A stretch of DNA of 33,487 nucleotides from DASQFD01 sp035633255. Lineage in GTDB: Bacteria; Actinomycetota; Actinomycetes; Actinomycetales; Dermatophilaceae. Positions within the stretch are counted from its first letter, which is position 1; each line of letters opens with the position of its first letter. Below the pieces are notes generated by a model that was given only the letters and a program-made list of their open reading frames with translations, was not told the origin of the DNA and ran no database searches. The translations under genes and the position numbers were made by a program. This document shows, piece by piece, positions 23,277-31,799 of this stretch. Location of the stretch: assembly GCA_035633255.1 (NCBI GenBank), contig DASQFD010000043.1, positions 1 through 33,487 of the forward strand. The letters run 5' to 3'.

Positions 23277-26200
23277 ATGACCGCCGTCCTCGTGATCGGA
23301 CTCCTCATGACCGCCGTCGCGCTGGCGTTCGCGGCGCGGCGGGTGTGGTGGATCTTCCGGCTGATCACCAGTGGCCAGCCGGCCCCGGACCGGGTCGAGA
23401 ACGTGACTCGGCGGACCGGCGCCGCGGTGAAGTCCCAGCTGGTCGAGGTCCTCGGTCAGCGCAAGCTGCTCAAGTGGACCATCCCCGGCGCGGCCCACTT
23501 CTTCGTGTTCTGGGCCTTCCTCATCCTCGCGACGGTCTACTTGGAGGCCTACGGCTCGCTGTTCGTCGAGGGCTTCGCCATCCCGGTTGTGGGCACGTGG
23601 AGCGTGCTCGGGTTCCTCCAGGACTTCATCGCGGTCATGGCACTGCTCGGCATCGTCGTGTTCGCCCTGATCCGGATCAAGAACTCGCCCCAGCGGCTGG
23701 GCCGACGCTCGCGCTTCCAGGGCTCCCACCTGGGCGGGGCTTGGTTCACCCTGTTCATGATCTTCAACGTCATCTGGACGATGCTGCTGTTCCGCGGTGC
23801 CGGCGTCGCCACGGGGAACTTCCCCTACGGCCCGGCCGCGTTCGCGTCGCACGCCGTCGGCCGGCTCCTCGAGCCGCTCAGCGAGTCCACCGCCACCATG
23901 CTGGAGCACGTCGGGCTGCTGCTGCACATCGGCGTCATGCTCGTCTTCCTCATCTTCGTGCTGCACTCCAAGCACCTGCACATCTTCGTGGCCCCGCTCA
24001 ACGTGATGTTCGGCCGGCGACCGGTTGCCCTCGGCGCGGTGAAGGACCTCACCGTCAAGGGTGAGCCCTTCTCCATGGAGGCCGTCGAGGAGCTCGACGA
24101 GGGCGTCTCCCTCGGCGTCGGCGCGGTGCAGGACTTCACGTGGAAGGGCCTGCTCGACTTCACGACCTGCACCGAGTGCGGCCGCTGCCAGAGCCAGTGC
24201 CCGGCGTGGAACACCGAGAAGCCGCTCTCGCCCAAGCTGCTCATCATGGGGCTGCGAGACCACGCCAACGCCAAGGCGCCCTACCTGCAGGCGCTGGCCA
24301 AGGTCGGCGGCGACCGCGAGAAGGTGCCGGCCGGCGTCACGGCCGTGCCGGCATACCACGGCCACCCCGCACCGGAGGGTCTGTCCTGGGACGACGTGCC
24401 GCTCATCGGCGACACCGGGTACGACGGCGACTCGCTCGCGGCCTACGCCGCGACCGGTCCGGGCGCGGTCATCGACACCGACGTCCTGTGGTCGTGCACG
24501 ACCTGCGGCGCCTGCGTCGAGCAGTGCCCCGTCGACATCGAGCACGTCGACCACATCGTCGACATGCGCCGCTACCAGACGCTCATCGAGTCGGCCTTCC
24601 CCAGCGAGCTCGGTGGCCTGTTCCGCAACATGGAGAGCAAGGGCAACCCGTGGGGCCTGGGCGCCAAGGCGCGGCTGGACTGGGCCAAGAACCTCTCCTT
24701 CGAGGTCCCGGTGCTCGGCAAGGACGTCGAGTCGGCGAGCGAGGTCGACTACCTCTTCTGGGTCGGCTGCGCCGGCGCCTACGAGGACCGGGCGAAGAAG
24801 ACGACCAAGGCGGTGGCGGAGCTGCTCCACCTGGCGGACGTCAAGTTCGCCGTCCTCGGCGACGGGGAGACCTGCACCGGCGACTCGGCACGCCGCGCGG
24901 GCAACGAGCTGCTCTACCAGACCCTGGCCGCACAGAACATCGAGACCCTCGACGGCGTCGGCGCCACCAAGATCGTCGTGACCTGCGCGCACTGCTTCAA
25001 CACCATCAAGAACGAGTACGCGCAGCAGGGCGCCCACTACGAGGTGGTGCACCACACCCAGCTGCTCAACCGCCTCGTGCGTGACCGCCGGCTGGTCCCC
25101 GTGACGCCCCCCGCCGGACCGGTCATGTCCTCGGCGAAGGACCCCGCCTCCACCGGGACGTCGGTGACCTACCACGACCCGTGCTACCTCGGCCGGCATA
25201 ACCAAGTCTACTCGCCGCCGCGTGAGCTGCTCGGCGCGCTCCCCGGGGTGGAGCTGCGGGAGATGCCGCGCACCAAGGAGATGTCCTTCTGCTGCGGCGC
25301 CGGCGGCGCGCGCATGTGGATGGAGGAGAACCTCGGCACCCGGGTCAACGTCAACCGCACCGAGGAGGCCATCGCCACCGGCGCCGAGCGGATCGCCATC
25401 GGGTGCCCGTTCTGCCGGGTCATGCTCTCCGACGGGCTGACCGCGAGCCAGGCCGAGGGTGCCGCGCAGGAGGTCGAGGTCGTCGACGTCGCCCAGATGC
25501 TGCTGGCGGCCGTGCGCAACGGCAGTGACCGGTATGCCGGTCAGCCGGCTCCCGCTGCCGTGCCGGCTCCCGCTCCGGCCGGGGTCGGGGCCGAGGCGAC
25601 ATCCGCCACGGAGGCCGCCACGGGCACCGCGCCCGTCGCCGCCGCTGCCGCGACGGCGGGCGTGGCGGCAGCGTCCGGTGCCGGGGCCGCCGAGGTCGCC
25701 GAGAGGGCGGACGAGGCCCGGGTCGAGGCGGTCACCGAGCCGGCCGGGGCGGACCCCTGGGACGCACCGACGGCAGCAACACCGGCAGCAGCACCGGGCG
25801 CGGCGGCAGCCGAGGCGGACCCTTGGGACGCACCAGCGGCAGCAGCACCGACGGCGCCAGCACCGGCCGCGGCGGCAGCCGAGGCGGACCCGTGGGACGC
25901 ACCAGCGGCAGCACCGGCCGCGGCGACTGCACCGGCCGCGGCGGCAGCCGAGGCGGACCCGTGGGACGCACCAGCGGCAGCAGCGGCACCCGCCGCAGCA
26001 CCGGCCGCGGCGGCGGATCCTGACCCCTGGGACGCACCGGCAGCGGCACCCGCCGCTCCGCCGGCACCCGAGGTGGCGTCGGCGCCCACGGCAGCAGCCG
26101 AACCGGACCCGTGGGACGAGCCCGCCCCCGCAGGGGGTGGCTCGGAGATCGTCAAGCACGTGGATGATTTCGTCAAGCAGGTTGACGAGTCCGACAGCAC

Positions 26201-26600
26201 CCCCTCGTCCCCCGAGCCCGCGGCCGCGCCACCTGCGGCCGCGGCACCTGCGACTGCGGCGGCGGGCGAGCCGGACCCGTGGGACGAGCCTGACCCGTGG
26301 GACGCGGCACCGACCGCGACGACCGCCGAGGCCCCGGCAGAGGCCCCGGCCGCGACCCCGGAAGGGGCGCCCGCCGAGGCCCCGGCCGCGACCGGCGCGT
26401 CGGCATCGGTGTCCACCAACGGTGACTCGCCGGACGCCGCGAGCGCTCCTCCGGCACCCGCCGCACCGGCACCCGCCGCACCGGCACCCGCCGCACCAGC
26501 ACCCGCCGCACCAGCACCGGCCGCACCAGCACCGGCCGGACCGGCGGCGACCGCCACCGGTGACCCGTCACTGCTTGACGAGCCCGACCCCTGGGACTGA
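23277..26600 (+). CDS. Membrane-bound (Fe-S) oxidoreductase with heterodisulfide-reductase-like CCG domains and repetitive tail
   Basis: 1107 residues. Several TM helices (about 3-22, 70-95, 105-130, 160-180, 210-235) form a NarI-like membrane part. Then come two [4Fe-4S] motifs, CTECGRCQSQCP and CTTCGACVEQCP (about 299-425), and two CCG-type domains (VTCAHCFNTIKNEY; YHDPCYLGRHN...SFCCGAGGARMWME). It probably passes electrons between a quinone or flavoprotein and a soluble partner; GlcF/LutA/HdrD-like proteins are the closest relatives. The last 350 residues are an Ala/Pro linker with nine DPWD motifs, ending exactly in DPWD. GGAG 6 nt before the ATG at 23277 decides the start; the ATG at 23265 has no such site. 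Confidence 0.9.
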   Translation: MTAVLVIGLLMTAVALAFAARRVWWIFRLITSGQPAPDRVENVTRRTGAAVKSQLVEVLGQRKLLKWTIPGAAHFFVFWAFLILATVYLEAYGSLFVEGFAIPVVGTWSVLGFLQDFIAVMALLGIVVFALIRIKNSPQRLGRRSRFQGSHLGGAWFTLFMIFNVIWTMLLFRGAGVATGNFPYGPAAFASHAVGRLLEPLSESTATMLEHVGLLLHIGVMLVFLIFVLHSKHLHIFVAPLNVMFGRRPVALGAVKDLTVKGEPFSMEAVEELDEGVSLGVGAVQDFTWKGLLDFTTCTECGRCQSQCPAWNTEKPLSPKLLIMGLRDHANAKAPYLQALAKVGGDREKVPAGVTAVPAYHGHPAPEGLSWDDVPLIGDTGYDGDSLAAYAATGPGAVIDTDVLWSCTTCGACVEQCPVDIEHVDHIVDMRRYQTLIESAFPSELGGLFRNMESKGNPWGLGAKARLDWAKNLSFEVPVLGKDVESASEVDYLFWVGCAGAYEDRAKKTTKAVAELLHLADVKFAVLGDGETCTGDSARRAGNELLYQTLAAQNIETLDGVGATKIVVTCAHCFNTIKNEYAQQGAHYEVVHHTQLLNRLVRDRRLVPVTPPAGPVMSSAKDPASTGTSVTYHDPCYLGRHNQVYSPPRELLGALPGVELREMPRTKEMSFCCGAGGARMWMEENLGTRVNVNRTEEAIATGAERIAIGCPFCRVMLSDGLTASQAEGAAQEVEVVDVAQMLLAAVRNGSDRYAGQPAPAAVPAPAPAGVGAEATSATEAATGTAPVAAAAATAGVAAASGAGAAEVAERADEARVEAVTEPAGADPWDAPTAATPAAAPGAAAAEADPWDAPAAAAPTAPAPAAAAAEADPWDAPAAAPAAATAPAAAAAEADPWDAPAAAAAPAAAPAAAADPDPWDAPAAAPAAPPAPEVASAPTAAAEPDPWDEPAPAGGGSEIVKHVDDFVKQVDESDSTPSSPEPAAAPPAAAAPATAAAGEPDPWDEPDPWDAAPTATTAEAPAEAPAATPEGAPAEAPAATGASASVSTNGDSPDAASAPPAPAAPAPAAPAPAAPAPAAPAPAAPAPAGPAATATGDPSLLDEPDPWD
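25746..26600 (+). repeat. Repeats encoding the DPWD-containing tail
   Basis: GCGGACCCNTGGGACGCACC-type units recur about every 60-80 bp at first, then less regularly, separated by GCAGCACCGG tracts. They encode nine DPWD motifs; near-identical copies 2-4 suggest duplication of about 70-bp blocks. The final section (about 26455-26535) is a second repeat of CACCNGCACCCGCCG type, encoding APAAPAPA. Confidence 0.8.
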
Positions 26601-26605
26601 CGCCA

Positions 26606-26624
26606 CCGCCGGGCGCGCCGGCGG
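26606..26624. terminator. Terminator between the convergent oxidoreductase and opuC genes
   Basis: CCGCCGG (26606-26612) pairs with CCGGCGG (26618-26624) with a 5-nt loop, in the 36 bp between two convergent stops. The short CACC/GGTG hairpin just after it may add to the effect. Confidence 0.55.
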
Positions 26625-26636
26625 CACCGAGGTGCC

Positions 26637-27560
26637 TCAGCCGAGGTTGTTCTCGGTGAGGAACTGCTCCGCGACTGCCTTCGGGTCCTTCTTGTCGATG
26701 TCGGTCAGCTTCAGCAGTGACGAGAGCTTCTCCGTCGTCAGGGCGCCCGACACCGCGTCGAGAGGAGCCCGCACCTGGTCGGCGACGTCGCGCCGCACGA
26801 GCGGGACGATGTTCTGCGAGCCGAACACCCTCTTGGTGTCCTCGAGCGTGACGAAGCCGTTCGCGGCGATGGCCGGGTCGGTGCTGAAGATGTTCGCCGC
26901 GTCGATCTGACCGTTCTTCAGCGCCTGGATCAGCGCCTGACCCTTGAGCGGCCGGAACGTCTGGAAGGTCACGCCGTAGGTCTTCTCCAGCCCCGGGATG
27001 CCCTGCGCTCGGGTCTTGAACTCCGGGGGGGCGCCGAGCGCGAGGGTGCCGGCGACCGGCGCCAGGTCCTCGATCGTCTTCAGGCTCTTCGCCTGGGCGG
27101 TCTCCTTGCTGACGTTGATCGAGTCGTTGTCCTCGGCGGCCGACTTGGCGAGCAGCGCGAAGTCGGAGGGGATCAGCGTCTGGAGCGTCGTGTACACCTC
27201 CTCGGCGTCGGTCTTGGTGAAGTTCGGGTCGTAGTAGAGCGCGAGCGCTCCGGTGTACTCCGGCAGCACCTGCACCGAGCCGTCCTGCAGCGCCTTGAGG
27301 TAGATCTCGCGCGACCCGATGTTGGTCTTCGTCGAGGCGTTGACCCCCTTGGCGCGCAGGGCCCCGGCGTAGATCTCCGCCAGGAGCACCGACTCGGAGA
27401 AGTCCGCCGAGCCCACGACGACGTCCTTGCCGGCGGCCGAGGAGCCCGACGTGGTCGGCGTCGCCGACGAGGTCGACAGCGGGTCGGAGGAGCCACCGCA
27501 GGCGGTGAGGGCAAGCAGTCCCGCCGTCGCGAGGGTGACGGTGGCGGTGGTGCGCTTCAT
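26637..27560 (-). CDS. opuCC: Osmoprotectant ABC transporter substrate-binding lipoprotein
   Basis: 307 residues. It has a lipoprotein signal peptide with lipobox LTAC (LLALTACGGS), a Ser/Thr linker, then an OpuAC/ProX-type binding domain: VVVGSADFSESVLLAEIYAG, GSREIYLKALQDGSVQVLPEYTGAL and GQIDAANIFSTDPAI. It captures glycine betaine, choline or carnitine-like compatible solutes at the outer membrane face of the cytoplasmic membrane. It is the last gene of a four-gene operon, 47 nt after the second permease gene. The ATG at 27560 is preceded by AAAGGGAC. The exact ligand cannot be told. Confidence 0.92.
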   Translation of the reverse strand: MKRTTATVTLATAGLLALTACGGSSDPLSTSSATPTTSGSSAAGKDVVVGSADFSESVLLAEIYAGALRAKGVNASTKTNIGSREIYLKALQDGSVQVLPEYTGALALYYDPNFTKTDAEEVYTTLQTLIPSDFALLAKSAAEDNDSINVSKETAQAKSLKTIEDLAPVAGTLALGAPPEFKTRAQGIPGLEKTYGVTFQTFRPLKGQALIQALKNGQIDAANIFSTDPAIAANGFVTLEDTKRVFGSQNIVPLVRRDVADQVRAPLDAVSGALTTEKLSSLLKLTDIDKKDPKAVAEQFLTENNLG

Positions 27561-27607
27561 GCGAGGTCCCTTTCGGTGGGTGGCAACTCGGTCATTGTGC
27601 TGGGTCT

Positions 27608-28432
27608 TCAGCCGCTCGTCGCGAGGTCGACGTCGGCGGGCCGCGTGTCCCGGTCCCCCGCCGCCCCGCCGGCCCGCCCCTCGGCCCCTCCCTCGGCCCG
27701 TCCCCCGGCCCCTCCCTCGGCCGGTCCCCCGGCCCGCCGCGAGCGGCGCCCCCCGGCACGTCCGCTGACACCGGGCGAGACGGCATACCGCTGCCCGACG
27801 GCGAAGAGGCTGTCGGCGACGATCGCGAGGAGGGCGACCAGGACGGCACCCCCCGCCGTCTGCGGGAGGTCGCGGACCGCCAGCCCGTCGATGAGGAACC
27901 GTCCCAGCCCCCCCAGGCCCACGTAGGCCGCGATGGTCGCCGTCGCCACCACCTGCAGCACCGCGGACCGCACCCCGGAGAAGAGCAGCGGTAGGGCGCA
28001 CGGCAGCTCCACCTGTCGCAGCACCTGGCCGCCGGTCATCCCCATCCCGGCCGCGGCGTCGCGGACCGCCGGGTCGACGGCCTCGATGCCGGCGTAGGTG
28101 CCGGCCAGGATGGGCGGGACCGCGAGCAGCACCAGCACGAGGATGCTCGGGACGACGAACGCCAGGTCGCCGGAGATGCGCGGGCCCACCCACAGGGTCA
28201 CGGCGAAGAGCAGCCCCAGCGTGGGGACGGCTCGCGCCGCGTTCGCCGCCGCGACGAGCCAGCGGGCCCGGCCGGTGTGGCCGACCCACAGCCCCAGTGG
28301 CACGGCCACCACGGTGGCGAGGGCGATGACCAGCGCGCTGTACCAGACGTGCTCCCACAGCCGGGCCCCGATGCCGTCCGGCCCCGCCCACGACGCGCCG
28401 GACGTCAGCCACTGCCAGATCGAGGTGGTCAT
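27608..28432 (-). CDS. opuCD: Osmoprotectant ABC transporter permease
   Basis: 274 residues with five to six TM helices and the binding-protein-dependent EAA loop (VRDAAAGMGMTGGQVLRQVELPCALP as GMTGGQVLRQVELP). About the last 45 residues are a Gly/Ala/Glu/Arg low-complexity tail (AEGGAGGRAEGGAEG), which is unusual for this family and probably cytoplasmic. The start overlaps the upstream permease stop by 4 nt. It pairs with the permease at 28429-29076 to form the heterodimeric channel. Confidence 0.9.
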   Translation of the reverse strand: MTTSIWQWLTSGASWAGPDGIGARLWEHVWYSALVIALATVVAVPLGLWVGHTGRARWLVAAANAARAVPTLGLLFAVTLWVGPRISGDLAFVVPSILVLVLLAVPPILAGTYAGIEAVDPAVRDAAAGMGMTGGQVLRQVELPCALPLLFSGVRSAVLQVVATATIAAYVGLGGLGRFLIDGLAVRDLPQTAGGAVLVALLAIVADSLFAVGQRYAVSPGVSGRAGGRRSRRAGGPAEGGAGGRAEGGAEGRAGGAAGDRDTRPADVDLATSG

Positions 28433-29076
28433 GCGCGCGCCGCCCGGACCCGCACCCACGGCGTGAGCAGCCGCTCGACCCCTTGGATGAGCACGTCGAA
28501 CCCGACCGCGAGCACCACGCAGGCCACGATCCCGGTGAGCAGCTCGGCCGGGATGACGCGGTTGAAGCCGTCGGTGAGGAGGTTGCCGAGCTGGGCGACG
28601 CCGACCAGGGAGGCGACGCTGACGATGCTGACGTTGCTGACCGCGGCGACGCGCAGGCCGGAGGCGATCACCGGCACGGCGATCGGCAGCTCGACGCCGA
28701 CGAACCGCCGCAGCCCCCGGTAGCCCATCGCGGTCGCGGCGTTGGCGACGTCGGTCGGCACGGCGCCCAGGCCGTCGGCGACGGTCCGCACGAGCAGGGC
28801 GACGGTGTAGACGGTCATCGCGACGACGACGTTGACGGGGTCGAGAATCCGGGTGCCGAGCAGGATCGGCATGAGGATGAACAGGGCGAGGCTGGGGATG
28901 GTGTAGAGCAGCCCCGACGCGGTGATCAGGACCGGGTATGCCGGTGCCCACCGGCGCGCCGTCCACCCCAGCGGGAGCGCGAGCGCCAGTCCGAGCAGGA
29001 GCGGCAGACCCGCGAGGTAGACGTGCTGACCGGCGAGGGTCAGCACGGTGGGCCAGTTGTCGGCGAGCCAGGTCAC
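28429..29076 (-). CDS. opuCB: Osmoprotectant ABC transporter permease
   Basis: 215 residues, typical for OpuCB/ProW-like subunits. It has about six TM helices and the EAA-type loop VANAATAMGYRGLRRFVGVELP, followed by IAVPVIASGLRVAAV. It overlaps the ATPase gene upstream and the second permease gene downstream by 4 nt each, so all three are translationally coupled. Confidence 0.92.
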   Translation of the reverse strand: MTWLADNWPTVLTLAGQHVYLAGLPLLLGLALALPLGWTARRWAPAYPVLITASGLLYTIPSLALFILMPILLGTRILDPVNVVVAMTVYTVALLVRTVADGLGAVPTDVANAATAMGYRGLRRFVGVELPIAVPVIASGLRVAAVSNVSIVSVASLVGVAQLGNLLTDGFNRVIPAELLTGIVACVVLAVGFDVLIQGVERLLTPWVRVRAARA

Positions 29077-30224
29077 CCGGCGCCGCCCGCGGTCCCGGAG
29101 CCCGTGGCCTTGTCGTCGCCCGTCGTCGCGCCGGGCTCGGCGCGCACCGGGCGGTCCGTCTCCTCGATGAGGGCGAGGACCTCGCGGGCGAGGACCGTCC
29201 CGCAGAGCGCGCCGGAGTCGTCGACGATGACGCCGCGGCGGCTGGGGGCGGACAGCGCCGCGTCGAGGGCGGCGCGCAGCGAGTCCGAGGCCCGGGCGAG
29301 GGTGCCGCCCCGGTGGAGGTGGGCGTCGGTGACGGGTCCGTCGATGCGGGCCGGCTCCACCCAGCCCAGCGGGCGGTTGGCGCGGTCCACGACCAGGGCC
29401 CAGCTGCCGGCATACCCGGTCGTCGGCTCCCCGATGAGCAGGGTGCGCTCCGGCTTGAGCGGCATCGGCGGCGCGCTCTGGAACTGGAGGGCGCGGTAGC
29501 CGCGGTCCCGGCCGACGAAGTCCGCGACGAAGTCGTCGCCCGGGTGGGCGAGCAGGTATGCCGGGTCGGCCACCTGCGCGAGCCGGCCCCCGACCCGGAG
29601 CACGGCCACCTGGTCGCCGAGCTTGATCGCCTCGTCGATGTCGTGGGTGACGAAGAGGATGGTCTTGCCCAGCTCGCCCTGGAGGCGGAGGAACTCCACC
29701 TGCAGCTGCTCGCGGACCACGGGGTCGACGGCGCTGAACGGCTCGTCCATGAGCATGACCGGTGGGTCGGCGGCGAGGGCGCGGGCGACGCCCACCCGCT
29801 GCTGCTGGCCGCCTGAGAGCTGGCTGGGGTAGCGGTCGCCGAGCTCGGGAGCCAGACCGACCCGCTCGAGGAGCTCACCGGAGCGCTGGCGGGTGCGGCG
29901 GCGGTCCCAGCCGAGCAGGCACGGGACGGTGCCGATGTTGTCCAGGACGGTGCGGTGGGGGAAGAGGCCGGCGTGCTGGATGACGTAGCCGATGCCGCGG
30001 CGCAGCTCCGACGGGCGCATCCGGGCGGTGTCCTGGCCGTCCAGGGTGATGGTGCCGCGGGTGGGCTCGATCATCCGGTTGACCATCCGCAGGGACGTGG
30101 TCTTGCCGCAGCCGGACGGCCCCACCAGCACGGTGATCCGGCCGGCCGGGGCGGTGAGGCTGAGGTCGTCGACGGCGACGGTGCCGTCGGGGTACTGCTT
30201 GGTGACGCCGTCGAAACGGATCAT
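29073..30224 (-). CDS. opuCA: Osmoprotectant ABC transporter ATPase with CBS domains
   Basis: 383 residues. The ATPase has GPSGCGKTT (Walker A), LSGGQQQRVGVARAL, VMLMDEPFSAVDP (Walker B) and VTHDIDEAIKLGD. The C-terminal part (about 260-360; LVVDRANRPLGWV ... GVIVDDSGALCGTV) is a pair of CBS modules, which in OpuA/OpuC transporters sense ionic strength. This supports osmotic gating rather than a simple amino-acid importer. The ATG at 30224 has GGGAGAGGGA just upstream. It is first in the operon, with a 129-bp divergent region before the MFS gene. Confidence 0.94.
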   Translation of the reverse strand: MIRFDGVTKQYPDGTVAVDDLSLTAPAGRITVLVGPSGCGKTTSLRMVNRMIEPTRGTITLDGQDTARMRPSELRRGIGYVIQHAGLFPHRTVLDNIGTVPCLLGWDRRRTRQRSGELLERVGLAPELGDRYPSQLSGGQQQRVGVARALAADPPVMLMDEPFSAVDPVVREQLQVEFLRLQGELGKTILFVTHDIDEAIKLGDQVAVLRVGGRLAQVADPAYLLAHPGDDFVADFVGRDRGYRALQFQSAPPMPLKPERTLLIGEPTTGYAGSWALVVDRANRPLGWVEPARIDGPVTDAHLHRGGTLARASDSLRAALDAALSAPSRRGVIVDDSGALCGTVLAREVLALIEETDRPVRAEPGATTGDDKATGSGTAGGAG

Positions 30225-30353
30225 CGTCCCTCTCCCGGGGCGGCGGCAGTGACCCAACCTAACCCGCCGCGGCCGGACGTGCACGGACCTCGGGGTCACG
30301 AGTCGGGCACCGGCCCCGCACAATGACCGGGTGGGCGAGGCGGTGAGGGCTCG

Positions 30354-31799
30354 ATGAGCGGCGCGGCGCTGCTCGCCCGCGACTCTCGCCGGGGTCGCGG
30401 TGCGCTGGCGGCGGTGACGCTCGGGTCCGGCGTCGCCATCCTCGACGGGTCGGTCGTCAACGTCGCGCTCAAGACCATCGGGGCGGATCTGGGGGCGGGG
30501 CTGTCGGCCCTGCAGTGGGTCGTCAACGGCTACCTCCTGGCGCTCGCGTCGCTCGTCCTCGTCGGCGGGGCGCTGAGCGACCGGTGGGGCCGACGGCGGG
30601 TCTACCTCGTGGGGATGGCGTGGTTCCTGGTGGGGTCGGTGCTGTGCGCGGTGGCCCAGACGCCGGGGCAGCTCGTGGCGATGCGCGTCCTGCAGGGGGT
30701 CGGGGCCGCCCTACTGACCCCGGGGGCGCTCGCGATCATCGAGGCGTCCTTCCGGCCGCAGGACCGGGCCCCGGCGATCGGCACGTGGGCCGGGCTGTCG
30801 GGGGTGGCGGCGGCGATCGGGCCGTTCGTCGGGGGGTGGCTCGTCGACCACGGCGGGTGGCGGTGGATCTTCGCGATCAACGTGCCGCTCTGCCTGGCCG
30901 TCATCGCGCTGTCGCTGTGGGCGGTGCCGGAGAGCCGGGGCCGGGTGGCCGGGCGGTTCGACATAGCCGGGGCGCTGCTGACGGTGCTGGCGCTGGCTGC
31001 GCTGACCTTCGCGCTGACCGCTGCGGCCGAGGTCCCGCCGGGGGTGCTGGTCGCGGAGCTCGGGGTCGCGGTGGCCGCGTCGGGGGGCTTCGTGGTGGTG
31101 GAGCGGCGCAGCCCGTCACCGCTCGTGCCGTTGGGCATCTTCCGCTCGCGGGTCTTCTCGGCCGCGAACGGCATGACCCTGCTGGTCTACGGCGCGCTCG
31201 GTGCGGTGACGTTCTTCCTCGTGCTGCAGCTCCAGGTGTCGGCCGGGTGGTCGGCGCTGGCGGCCGGGGTGTCCTCCCTGCCGATCACGGTGGCGCTGAT
31301 GCTGCTGTCGTCGCGGGCCGCCGCGCTCGCCGCCAGGATCGGGCCGCGGGTGCCGATGACCGTCGGCCCGCTGGGCTGCGCCGTGGGGGTGCTCCTGCTG
31401 CTCGGGGTGGGGCCCGGCTCCGGGTGGGGGGCGGTGCTGCCGGGGATGGTCGTCTTCGCCCTCGGGCTGGCCCTGCTGGTGTCGCCGCTGACGGCGGCGG
31501 TGCTCGCGGCGGCGCCGAACCACCTCGCGGGCGTGGCGAGCGGGGTCAACAACGCGGTGGCCCGGGCCGGGTCGCTGCTGGCGGTGGCCGCCCTTCCACC
31601 GCTGGTGGGGATGACGGGCACGGACTACCTCGACCCGGGCGTCATGACGAGCGCGTACCGGGGGGCGATGGTGCTCTGCGCGGTGCTCCTCACGCTCGGC
31701 GGGGTGGTCAGCTGGGTCGGCCTCGAGGGCCGAGCGCCGCGGGATCCGCTGGACGGCGACGGCGCACCTGCAGCGGGAGCGGTCAGGCGGGTGGGCTGA
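30354..31799 (+). CDS. DHA2-family MFS transporter
   Basis: 481 residues with about 14 hydrophobic helices, the DHA2 (EmrB/QacA) topology. Signature C appears as GPFVGGWLVDHGGWRWIFAIN, and motif A after TM2 as GALSDRWGRRRVYLVG. The TM1 motif AILDGSVVNVAL is the conserved D1 region of drug:proton antiporters. It likely exports hydrophobic or cationic toxic compounds with proton exchange. The ATG at 30354 follows GGGCTCG with only a weak ribosome site. The 3' end overlaps convergent cutA by 17 nt. Confidence 0.92.
   Translation: MSGAALLARDSRRGRGALAAVTLGSGVAILDGSVVNVALKTIGADLGAGLSALQWVVNGYLLALASLVLVGGALSDRWGRRRVYLVGMAWFLVGSVLCAVAQTPGQLVAMRVLQGVGAALLTPGALAIIEASFRPQDRAPAIGTWAGLSGVAAAIGPFVGGWLVDHGGWRWIFAINVPLCLAVIALSLWAVPESRGRVAGRFDIAGALLTVLALAALTFALTAAAEVPPGVLVAELGVAVAASGGFVVVERRSPSPLVPLGIFRSRVFSAANGMTLLVYGALGAVTFFLVLQLQVSAGWSALAAGVSSLPITVALMLLSSRAAALAARIGPRVPMTVGPLGCAVGVLLLLGVGPGSGWGAVLPGMVVFALGLALLVSPLTAAVLAAAPNHLAGVASGVNNAVARAGSLLAVAALPPLVGMTGTDYLDPGVMTSAYRGAMVLCAVLLTLGGVVSWVGLEGRAPRDPLDGDGAPAAGAVRRVG

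Noticed and set aside
23232..26159. 975-residue open frame antisense to the Fe-S oxidoreductase
   Set aside because: It mirrors the GC3-rich codons of the sense gene, has strongly biased Arg/Gly/Val/Asp composition and no motifs, whereas the sense frame has Fe-S and CCG motifs.
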